From positions 1 to 20,147 of the forward strand of contig JBCCFD010000094.1 in NCBI GenBank assembly GCA_039029915.1: DNA of 20,147 bases, given 5' to 3'. Below, in pieces: positions 13,896 through 20,147 of the stretch (within the stretch, counting starts at the first letter, position 1; each line of letters starts with the position of its first letter). The notes beneath the pieces were generated by a model. It was given only the letters and a program-made list of their open reading frames with translations. It ran no database searches and was not told the origin of the DNA. Both the position numbers and the translations under genes were made by a program. The DNA is from QQUD01 sp039029915 (GTDB taxonomy: Bacteria; Chloroflexota; Anaerolineae; Promineifilales; Promineifilaceae).

Positions 13896-16421
13896 TCACT
13901 CTTCGTAAATGTGCTGCAAAACTCGTTCTGAGATGAATGTGGGATCAATGTTGACACGACATTCACCTGTTTCAACAGCACAACGGGCAACGGCTTCAGC
14001 CACCGCAGGCGCAACCGAAAAGTCAGTCCCTTTGGGAATAATCCAATCGGGCCGCAGCTCTTTGTCAGGCACCAAATCTGCGATTGCTTTAGCAGCAGCA
14101 ATTTTCATTTCATCAGTAATGTTACGAACGCGGGTGTCGAGCGCCCCACGGAAAATGCCGGGGAATGCGAGGGAGTTATTGACCTGATTGGGTAGATCGC
14201 TACGGCCGGTGGCGACAATACCGGCACCAGCTGCTAACGCTTCGTCTGGCATAATTTCAGGTATCGGATTGGCCAACGCAAAGATGATGGGGTCTTTCGC
14301 CATTGATTTAATCATCTCTTGGCTCAGCACGCCCGGCGCTGAAAGCCCGATAAAGACATCGCGCCCTTTGATGACTGATTCGAGGTCGCCTTTGACGCCG
14401 TTCATATTGGTTAGGTTAGCCATCTCTCGCTTGATCCAGTTGAGGTTTTTACGGCCGTTATAGATCGCCCCTCGTCTGTCCAGCATCACCACATCTTCGA
14501 CACCCATTGCCATCAACAGCTTCGTCACCGCCACGGCTGAGGCGCCGGCCCCATTGACCGTAATCGTTAATTCACTGGGGTGCTTGCCCGTTAAGCGGCA
14601 AGCGTTCATGATACCCGCCAAAACAACAACGGCTGTTCCGTGCTGGTCATCATGGAAAATAGGAATATCCGTTAGTTCGCGGAGCTTGTTTTCGATGTAA
14701 AAACAGTGCGGCGCGGCTATATCTTCTAAATTGATCCCACCAAAGGTTGGTTCAAGCTGGCAAACTACATCAATGATTTCATCAGGGTCTTGGGTGCTAA
14801 GGCAAATAGGAAACGCTTCTACACCAGCAAACGTTTGGAACAAAATCGCTTTACCTTCCATAACCGGCATGGCAGCTCGCCCGCCAATGTTGCCAAGACC
14901 TAGCACGGCGCTACCGTCGCTCACCACGCCTACCAAATTACTGCGCGGCGTTAGCGTAAACACCTCCGCCGGATTCTCAACAATACGCTTAGATGGCTCC
15001 ATCGCCTCCGGCACTAGATAAAATTGATTAAGAATGTGTTCATCTTTGACGGGAATTTTTGAATAGACTTCCAGCAATCCCGTGAAGCGTTCATGAAGCT
15101 CAAGGGACTCTTCCGCCACACTCATCTCTTTACGGCTTTTGGGCGGTACCGGTAGTTTGCCTTCATACACGAATTGACGCGTTCGCTGGCGAATAATTTC
15201 TGGATCGACGTTTGATTTTCGGGCCACTTTGGCTTTGATGCTTGCCGCAGCGACGGCGGAGGCAACGGCAGGTGCCACTCGATAGTCAAGCATGCGAGGG
15301 TAGATGTAGTCGGGGTGCATCTCTTCATCAGGAATAATGCCGGCAATTGCTTCGGCAGCGGCGATTTGAGCACGTGTATGGAAATGGCTGGCCCGCACGT
15401 CAAGTAACCCCCGACAAACGCCGGGAATAACGGCCGTTATATCCATCTGGTTTGGGTACGTTGAATGACCCGTCGCCACGACCTTCGCCCCTGCCTCACG
15501 CGCCTCATTCGGCGTAATGCACAAAGGCATCGCAAAAGTAAACAAAATAGGGTCTTTAGCCATACTCTTAATCTGCTTTGATGAGATCGTTGTAGAGGCA
15601 AAATCAATTAAGGCATCAGCTTCCTGTAGCACCTCAGCCAGCTCCCCCTTTTCATTCGCAGAGTTGCTAACTTGGGCAATTTCCCATTTAGCCCAGCTCA
15701 TATTAAGTGGCCGATACTCATAAATCGCCCCGTGATTATCACAAACGATCACCTGCTTAACGCCATACCGATGCAGAATAAAGGCCGTACCGAGACCCGC
15801 CATGCCCGCCCCATTGATCACAATGCGCATCTTTTTAAGATCTTTTTTCACAATTTTGCTAGCATTAATCAATCCGGCTAATACCCCGATAGCGACACCT
15901 TCCCGATGATTATTTATAATGGGAATGCTCATTGCTTTACGCAAGCGATCGGTCACGGCGGGACTAGTTGGTGATGCGATATCTTCAAGGATGATAGCCC
16001 CAAAAGTTGGCATTAGCTGCAGAAGTGTCTTCACCATCGTCTCAGCATCTTGGGTCTTCAGAGCAATTGGCATCGCGTCGACCCCCGCAAAGTTTTTCAT
16101 AATGACCGATTTACTTTCTAGCACCGGTAAGATCGCTTCTGGTCCGATGTCACCAAGCCCAAAAGCGGCCGTGCCGTTTGAGACGATGGCGACCGTATTG
16201 CCTCGACAGGTGACATCAAAAGAGCGGTTCGGATTTCGAGCAACCTCAAGACAAGGCTCAGCAACGCCTGGGGTATAGACTAAGCTCAGCATAGTATTAT
16301 CGCGCACCTGCACCTTACTGCGCACACCAATTAAGCCACCATATTTACGCCGATAAGCAATGCCTTCGTTTTCATCAGATTGGGGATCATCAATAAAAAG
16401 CGGATCAATAAATTCAGCCAT
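13896..16421 (-). CDS. Tandem-fused double malic enzyme
   Basis: An 841-residue protein made of two complete short malic-enzyme units in tandem (about 20-420 and 440-841). Malic enzyme converts malate to pyruvate and CO2 with NAD(P)+ and a divalent metal. Unit 1 keeps the tyrosine motif YTPGVAEPC (49-57), Lys104 and LEDI (145-148), but the metal motif FHDDQHGTA is INNHREGVA (169-177), the NPxPEI loop is MPLCITP (298-304) and PNQxNN is PNQMDI (323-328). Unit 2 has Lys524, LEDI (565-568), FHDDQHGTA (589-597), ANPIPEI (717-723) and PNQVNN (744-749), but its tyrosine motif is rewritten as FYLVPEAMEPS (467-477). Both keep a Rossmann glycine loop (GAGMAGLG 204-211; GAGASAVA 625-632). The frame opens at a TTG (16472), but ATG 16421 has GGAG six bases upstream and is chosen. 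The usual malic enzyme–phosphotransacetylase fusion is excluded because the second half is malic enzyme again. Confidence 0.9.
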   Translation of the reverse strand: MAEFIDPLFIDDPQSDENEGIAYRRKYGGLIGVRSKVQVRDNTMLSLVYTPGVAEPCLEVARNPNRSFDVTCRGNTVAIVSNGTAAFGLGDIGPEAILPVLESKSVIMKNFAGVDAMPIALKTQDAETMVKTLLQLMPTFGAIILEDIASPTSPAVTDRLRKAMSIPIINNHREGVAIGVLAGLINASKIVKKDLKKMRIVINGAGMAGLGTAFILHRYGVKQVIVCDNHGAIYEYRPLNMSWAKWEIAQVSNSANEKGELAEVLQEADALIDFASTTISSKQIKSMAKDPILFTFAMPLCITPNEAREAGAKVVATGHSTYPNQMDITAVIPGVCRGLLDVRASHFHTRAQIAAAEAIAGIIPDEEMHPDYIYPRMLDYRVAPAVASAVAAASIKAKVARKSNVDPEIIRQRTRQFVYEGKLPVPPKSRKEMSVAEESLELHERFTGLLEVYSKIPVKDEHILNQFYLVPEAMEPSKRIVENPAEVFTLTPRSNLVGVVSDGSAVLGLGNIGGRAAMPVMEGKAILFQTFAGVEAFPICLSTQDPDEIIDVVCQLEPTFGGINLEDIAAPHCFYIENKLRELTDIPIFHDDQHGTAVVVLAGIMNACRLTGKHPSELTITVNGAGASAVAVTKLLMAMGVEDVVMLDRRGAIYNGRKNLNWIKREMANLTNMNGVKGDLESVIKGRDVFIGLSAPGVLSQEMIKSMAKDPIIFALANPIPEIMPDEALAAGAGIVATGRSDLPNQVNNSLAFPGIFRGALDTRVRNITDEMKIAAAKAIADLVPDKELRPDWIIPKGTDFSVAPAVAEAVARCAVETGECRVNIDPTFISERVLQHIYEE

Positions 16422-16595
16422 ATTTTGCTCCAAATTGTTGGGAAATGTAGTCAAATATGGATCGTAGCACAATCAAAGCGAATGAGCATTTTATAAAACA
16501 GTCTGGAGTATGGTTACCCAATACCCATTCTCAAACAAACTATGTTACAAAAGGTATCTGTTAAATGAATGAACAAGATATACACGGAGCATTTT
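16422..16595. other. Divergent intergenic region, malic enzyme / DedA-like gene
   Basis: This gap should hold the promoters of both neighbours. GGAG of the malic enzyme ribosome site is at 16428-16431 (minus), and GGAG at 16586-16589 serves the plus-strand gene. I found no convincing -35/-10 pair for either direction. Confidence 0.4.
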
Positions 16596-17174
16596 GTGGA
16601 GAATCAAGATCATCAAATAGCCATTGAAGAAGATGTGGTAACGACTCGCACCGTCATAACCCGCATTGCCTCAGGTGTTTTGGCCATAGGCATCACAATT
16701 GTGATCATTGTGTATCGCAACTCGCTTTTATCATCCTCTGTTTTTGGATATCCGGGGGTTTTTCTTGTCAGTGTTGTGGGCAACGCAACGGTCTTTTTAC
16801 CCGTTCCGAGCTTTGCTGTCACTTATGCGGCGGGAGATGTGCTTAATCCGTATCTAGTCGGTATCGCGTCTGGTGTTGGGGCTGCCATTGGTGAAATGAC
16901 TGGGTATTTTGCTGGCATTGCAGGTCAAGGGGTGATTCAGCGTCGTTATACGAATTGGTATGTCCGGTTGAGGGGCTGGATTGAAAAGTATGGCATGTTT
17001 GGGATATTTGGTTTGGCGCTTATTCCCAATCCTCTTTTTGATGTGGCGGGCGTGATTGCTGGGGCCTCCAAAATGGCGTGGTGGCGATTTTTAATTGCGG
17101 CTAGCTTTGGCAAATCGCTTCGCTTTATTGGGCTAGCTTTGTTTGGAGCGTTTACACTCGGGGGTAGCGCCTAA
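16596..17174 (+). CDS. DedA/VTT-domain membrane protein
   Basis: An integral membrane protein of 192 residues with about five hydrophobic segments (roughly 24-42, 52-68, 84-110, 131-150, 162-185) and the SNARE-associated (VTT) pattern: VFLPVPSFAVTYAAG (66-80), a glycine-rich stretch ending GEMTGYFAG (99-107), and ALIPNPLFDVAGVIAG (141-156). Relatives of the DedA/TVP38 group act in lipid flipping or membrane homeostasis; the substrate here is unknown. I chose GTG at 16596 because GGAG (16586-16589) is ideally placed six bases upstream; ATG at 16569 would add nine residues but has only a distant AAGG. It is divergent from the malic enzyme gene and convergent with the M48-like gene. Confidence 0.8.
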   Translation: MENQDHQIAIEEDVVTTRTVITRIASGVLAIGITIVIIVYRNSLLSSSVFGYPGVFLVSVVGNATVFLPVPSFAVTYAAGDVLNPYLVGIASGVGAAIGEMTGYFAGIAGQGVIQRRYTNWYVRLRGWIEKYGMFGIFGLALIPNPLFDVAGVIAGASKMAWWRFLIAASFGKSLRFIGLALFGAFTLGGSA

Positions 17175-17206
17175 AACACCTAAATCTATTGATAGTGAAG
17201 AGTAGT

Positions 17207-17259
17207 GTTTCGTCGGTCTTGATTTGATGGATAAAATTTGCCCAAGCGGCAGACGAAAC
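17207..17259. other. Inverted repeat between convergent genes
   Basis: GTTTCGTC (17207-17214) and GACGAAAC (17252-17259) are an 8-bp perfect inverted repeat with a 37-base loop, in the 112-base gap between the DedA-like and M48-like stops. Neither side has a U tract, so its role as a terminator is doubtful. Confidence 0.35.
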
Positions 17260-17286
17260 CTCAGGTTCTGTCTATTTCAATAGCCA

Positions 17287-18675
17287 TCATTTCATGCTGG
17301 AAAGAAAACTAGCTCGATATTCATCTATCAGTTGCTTTTGGATTTTGCCCTCGAGCGTGTTGAGCTCAGCTGAAATTTTCTGGTTTTCTTCAACCGATAG
17401 AGTAACTTTTGGGATTGGGTTCGCATTAATTTTAATTAGCTCAATTCGATTAGCTGTTGGTGGATGGGCGGGGTCAACCCTAGCATCTTCTAAAAGATTA
17501 ATGCGCCGTAACCGCTCGGCTTCATTTTCGGGCATTGCTGTCATTTGCTCTCGAATGGTATCAAAAACATTCTTATCATGGTCGGCTCGCGATATATTTT
17601 GGATAGCCGCACGAACCAATCCACTATGATATGTTTTTTCCAAAACTGAAAGCTGTGCTTCTGTTCCCGACACCCTAGACGCCATTTGATCTGCTAAATA
17701 TTTAGCACGCTGTGAATCACGAAAGATTAATGCGAGTAGCGCATAAGCACAATAAAAAATGATGTTTGCCACCAACAATAAAAATAGATTGATTGGAAGA
17801 AATCCAATAGCGGTTAGAAAGCCAAAAACATCATTTGTTGTGGAATGACTCGCGTGTCGATTATTGATTGGTCCAGAAACAGTTTCGGTATTGAAAATAC
17901 GGGCGGGCCGCACAAGTTTTGACAAGCGGAAAAGGGTGTCAACGGCCGTTCTTACAAAAAAGCTGCGCATCGGATCATTGCTCACACCATATGCTATCTC
18001 GTGTGCAATGAGTGCGACTCGTTCTTGACCATTTAAGATCGCAAAAAGTGGCAACCCTAAAAATAGCACATTTTTACGCAAAATCGTTATCTGACCAAAG
18101 AAGGCCTTGTATCCATGTTCAATCACAATAGAATGAACTTTTTTCGCGCCCAAATCCTCGCTAATCTCATCAACTAATTTGTACAAAGTTGGGAAATTGT
18201 CTCGCTCCAACCTATTTTCAGGCATTTTGCCAAATCGAGGGCGAATCTCCCAAACAATCGCTAATAACAGAATGCCTAATACGAGCGCAAAAAAATTGAA
18301 ATCTATCCCAAAGATAAGAAAGCCTGCTATCCCTACCCATGATAAGGTGACAAGGTGAACTAGAGTCGCTAAGAAAAAGGCAAAAATTTTTGATATGGTT
18401 ATCTCAGAAGCAACATTCTGCTTTTGAACCAGACTTTGGAAAATCCTTGCGCTAAAACGCTCTCCCAATTGAAGCTGTACTGATTCAAGCGTCATAGACC
18501 GTTTCTTTGTTTTTGTAGGGTGCTGGTTCGAATGACAATTTTGACAGCTTGTATTCACGGCTAACAATGCAGCCCCGCATTCAGGGCATAATCCAATTGG
18601 AGAATATTGCTTTAGATTTCGATCTATTTCTTTTCCTAAACCGAGCGCTTTCAATGGATCGATTTCTTCCGGCAT
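17287..18675 (-). CDS. Zinc-ribbon M48-like membrane protein lacking zinc ligands
   Basis: A 462-residue membrane protein built like an M48 (HtpX/Ste24-type) peptidase. A short N-terminal zinc ribbon has C30-x2-C33 and C44-x2-C47. Hydrophobic segments lie at about 95-122, 124-142 and 288-317. The conserved approach KNVLFLGLPLFAILNGQERVALIAHE (201-226) leads to the site, which reads HEIAY (225-229) instead of HExxH: the second histidine is tyrosine. The third-ligand block, normally ExxAD, reads KYLAD (325-329), with lysine replacing glutamate. Two of three zinc ligands are missing, so it is probably not a working protease. The C-terminus keeps the usual 'HPPTANRIELI' block. ATG at 18675 has AAGGA nine bases upstream. 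Substrate or partner unknown. An active family member with a sequencing error is unlikely because two separate codons differ. Confidence 0.8.
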   Translation of the reverse strand: MPEEIDPLKALGLGKEIDRNLKQYSPIGLCPECGAALLAVNTSCQNCHSNQHPTKTKKRSMTLESVQLQLGERFSARIFQSLVQKQNVASEITISKIFAFFLATLVHLVTLSWVGIAGFLIFGIDFNFFALVLGILLLAIVWEIRPRFGKMPENRLERDNFPTLYKLVDEISEDLGAKKVHSIVIEHGYKAFFGQITILRKNVLFLGLPLFAILNGQERVALIAHEIAYGVSNDPMRSFFVRTAVDTLFRLSKLVRPARIFNTETVSGPINNRHASHSTTNDVFGFLTAIGFLPINLFLLLVANIIFYCAYALLALIFRDSQRAKYLADQMASRVSGTEAQLSVLEKTYHSGLVRAAIQNISRADHDKNVFDTIREQMTAMPENEAERLRRINLLEDARVDPAHPPTANRIELIKINANPIPKVTLSVEENQKISAELNTLEGKIQKQLIDEYRASFLSSMK

Positions 18676-18771
18676 TAATTTTTATCCTTAATGTATAAAA
18701 TTTGCTTATTCCTTTAAACGCATTAAAGTCGGAATTTTCGACAAATACATCTCGTGTAATGCTTCATTTTG

Positions 18772-18780
18772 TGTTATACT
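18772..18780 (+). promoter_or_regulatory. Extended -10 promoter of the helicase leader
   Basis: TGTTATACT is a near-consensus extended -10 (TG-n-TATACT); the -35 region is poor, as is common for extended -10 promoters. A start near 18787 would give a leader of about 185 bases. A small hairpin GTGAA (18784-18788) / TTCAC (18793-18797) lies at the predicted 5' end. Confidence 0.5.
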
Positions 18781-18786
18781 GTCGTG

Positions 18787-18971
18787 AACGTTTTCACAAA
18801 CAAACACATTTAGACAACTAATTTAAATTTCCACAATGCCTTGTGATGAGCAAGGCATTTTTGTTGCAGTGGTGTGCTCCAATGGGTAAAACGAGGAGCA
18901 GTCTACTGCTTCTGGGGCGGTTTAGCTGAAGAGCTAAACCGCAGGGCATTATTAGCCCAATGGAGTACAAA
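18787..18971 (+). ncRNA. Structured 5' leader of the DEAD-box helicase mRNA
   Basis: Four consecutive stem-loops fill this leader: AATGCCTTG/CAAGGCATT (18835-18859) with a T run; a nested stem with GCAGT/ACTGC (18866-18870, 18905-18909) outside TGCTCC/GGAGCA (18875-18880, 18895-18900); an 11-bp perfect stem GCGGTTTAGCT/AGCTAAACCGC (18917-18927, 18932-18942) with a GAAG loop; and GGGC/GCCC (18944-18947, 18955-18958). The ribosome site GGAG (18962-18965) follows directly. The first element is a complete terminator, so transcription may stop early and be released under some condition. Long leaders that control RNA helicase genes in the cold are known; whether this is one is inference. Confidence 0.55.
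18835..18862 (+). terminator. Terminator-like hairpin inside the helicase leader
   Basis: AATGCCTTG (18835-18843) and CAAGGCATT (18851-18859) form a perfect 9-bp stem with a 7-base loop, followed by a T run through 18862. It lies 110 bases before the helicase ATG and about 80 bases after the predicted promoter, the place expected for an attenuator or for the end of a short stand-alone RNA. Confidence 0.75.
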
Positions 18972-20147
18972 ATGACAACATTTGAAGATTTTGGCTTGCG
19001 CAGTGAGCTGCTGCAGGCAATTGACAAGCTTGGTTACACGGAGCCAACCCCTATTCAAGCTGGGGTGATTTCTTCCCTCCTCAAAGGTAAGGACGTCATT
19101 GGTCAAGCTCAAACCGGTACGGGAAAAACGGCCGCTTTTGCGCTCCCCATCCTCCACAACGTTGACCCCATCCAAAAATACGTGCAGGCCGTTGTGTTAG
19201 CGCCCACGCGTGAACTCGCGATGCAGGTGGCAGAGGCAATTGGGGAATACGGCCGTTATCGCAACGTCGAAGTGCTTCCCATCTATGGCGGTGCCTCATA
19301 TGGCATGCAAAAAGGCCGCTTACGCAAAGGGGTCGATATCGTTGTGGGCACACCGGGTCGCATGCTCGATCTCATCAAGCAGGGTAGTTTAGACCTCTCA
19401 AGCGTCAAAACAATTGTGCTCGACGAAGCGGACGAAATGCTCAGCATGGGCTTTATCGAAGATATTGAGTCGATTTTAGAGGCACTCCCTTTCTACCATC
19501 AAACCTGTCTCTTCTCAGCCACCATGCCTAAAGAGATTCGCAAGCTGGCTGAAAACTACATGTCCGAGCCAGAGTCGGTCACGATCAAGCGCAAAGAGCT
19601 TACGGTTGACGCCATTGACCAACGTTATTACCTCGTCCAAGAAAAAGACAAGCTGGCCGCGCTCACCCGCCTTTTTGAAGTTGAAGAGATCAGCCGCTGT
19701 CTGATTTTTGCCCGCACCCGCATGGGCACCAGCGAATTAGCCAATGAGCTGTCCGTTCGGGGTTTTCCGGCAGAGGTGCTTAACGGCGATTTAAGCCAAG
19801 ACGCCCGCGAGCATGTGGTGAAACGATTCCGCAATGACCAAATCAAGGTGCTTGTAGCCACGGATGTTGCCGCACGCGGCCTTGATATCGACGGTATTTC
19901 ACACGTTTTTAACTTTGATTTACCAATGGACCCGGAGGTGTATGTCCATCGGGTTGGACGAACAGGGCGAGCTGGGGCAACAGGAATCGCAGCCACATTC
20001 CTAACACCAAAAGAGATGTGGCGTCTACGCAAAATTGAAAAATATACGCGTAAAAAGGTGACCAAAACGACGCTCCCCACTATCGAGCAAATTCAAGCCC
20101 ATCGTGAAACGCAACTGATGGATAAGATGGAGGTTTGGATCAAGCGG
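18972..20147 (+). CDS. DEAD-box ATP-dependent RNA helicase (3' end outside window)
   Basis: The first 392 codons of a DEAD-box RNA helicase; the reading frame is still open at the window edge. All helicase motifs appear in order: the Q motif region FEDFGLR...PTPIQ, motif I AQTGTGKT, Ia PTRELA, GG, Ib TPGR, II DEAD, III SAT, IV LIFARTR, V ATDVAARGLDI and VI HRVGRTGRAG. Such enzymes unwind short RNA duplexes with ATP and act in ribosome assembly, RNA decay or cold adaptation. The continuing basic tail after motif VI suggests a DeaD/CshA-type protein with a C-terminal extension, but the deciding part is missing. GGAG (18962-18965) six bases before ATG fixes the start. The structured leader upstream suggests post-transcriptional control. 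Confidence 0.95.
   Translation, partial: MTTFEDFGLRSELLQAIDKLGYTEPTPIQAGVISSLLKGKDVIGQAQTGTGKTAAFALPILHNVDPIQKYVQAVVLAPTRELAMQVAEAIGEYGRYRNVEVLPIYGGASYGMQKGRLRKGVDIVVGTPGRMLDLIKQGSLDLSSVKTIVLDEADEMLSMGFIEDIESILEALPFYHQTCLFSATMPKEIRKLAENYMSEPESVTIKRKELTVDAIDQRYYLVQEKDKLAALTRLFEVEEISRCLIFARTRMGTSELANELSVRGFPAEVLNGDLSQDAREHVVKRFRNDQIKVLVATDVAARGLDIDGISHVFNFDLPMDPEVYVHRVGRTGRAGATGIAATFLTPKEMWRLRKIEKYTRKKVTKTTLPTIEQIQAHRETQLMDKMEVWIKR

Larger units (their letters stand above)
839..19256. repeat. Dispersed palindrome ACGGCCGT, 22 copies
   Basis: Exact copies start at 839, 1074, 2459, 4002, 4496, 7385, 7619, 7754, 8069, 8384, 8627, 9228, 9956, 11313, 11478, 12047, 13183, 13428, 14451, 15430, 17942 and 19249. 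Twelve extend to AACGGCCGTT. About 0.3 copies would be expected by chance in a window of this size at equal base frequencies. All lie inside genes on both strands. By reading phase, 15 encode Thr-Ala-Val, 5 (Asn/Tyr)-Gly-Arg and 2 Arg-Pro. This resembles the HIP1 octamer of cyanobacteria in style, with a different sequence. Confidence 0.9.

Noticed and set aside
16422..16472. Upstream TTG start of the malic enzyme
   Set aside because: The extra 17 residues have no family match, while ATG 16421 has a well-placed GGAG.
16569..16595. ATG start at 16569 for the DedA-like protein
   Set aside because: The nearest purine run is about 13 bases away; GTG 16596 has GGAG at ideal spacing. Not excluded.
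18846..18929. A 27-codon open frame starting ATG in the helicase leader (MSKAFLLQWC...)
   Set aside because: It has no ribosome site, its start lies in the terminator loop, and its bases are explained by the hairpins. Coding is possible but unsupported.

Overview
The window is a bacterial chromosomal segment with 12 complete protein genes and one gene cut by the right edge. I see no rRNA, tRNA, CRISPR array, transposase, integrase or phage gene. Base composition is moderate and the genes are closely packed. Protein styles (an ALDH16-type double aldehyde dehydrogenase behind deoC, a membrane-anchored relative of the 'HEYxHALQDQ' gluzincin family, a YHYH lipoprotein, many Gly/Ala/Val-rich enzymes) suggest Chloroflexota, probably an Anaerolineae-like lineage. 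That is an inference from family resemblance; no marker gene here proves it. A striking genome-wide-style signature is the palindrome ACGGCCGT, found 22 times, always inside genes.

Layout. Bases 1-288 are gene-free. A plus-strand block follows: a C-methyltransferase-type SAM enzyme (289-1449), a sulfotransferase-like protein (1464-2198) and a YHYH-domain lipoprotein (2318-3559), ended by a strong bidirectional terminator (3597-3641). A minus-strand GNAT acetyltransferase (3751-4317) is divergent from a plus-strand pair: a class III aminotransferase (4430-5782) and a two-TM potassium channel with RCK domain (5797-6939). A 384-base hairpin-rich gap holds a clear terminator (7185-7210).

From 16421 down to 7324 all genes are on the minus strand. 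In transcription order these are a tandem-duplicated malic enzyme (16421-13896), a class I/II aminotransferase (13809-12685), then deoC (12558-11602), an ALDH16-type aldehyde dehydrogenase (11539-9080) and a membrane-anchored pseudo-metalloprotease (9075-7324). DeoC releases acetaldehyde and glyceraldehyde-3-phosphate from deoxyribose-5-phosphate, and the aldehyde dehydrogenase can oxidise the acetaldehyde, so these two genes make a coherent nucleoside-sugar salvage unit.

Right end. A DedA/VTT-type membrane protein (16596-17174, plus) converges on a zinc-ribbon M48-like membrane protein (18675-17287, minus). After a divergent promoter region comes a long structured leader (about 18787-18971) and a DEAD-box RNA helicase that runs off the window (18972-20147+).

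Most notable items: (1) the HIP1-like over-represented palindrome; (2) a fused double malic enzyme whose two halves have lost different catalytic motifs; (3) the helicase leader with a terminator-like hairpin and three further hairpins; (4) two separate membrane proteins that look like metallopeptidases without their zinc ligands; (5) a Shine-Dalgarno sequence fully paired by a 9-bp inverted repeat in front of the lipoprotein.
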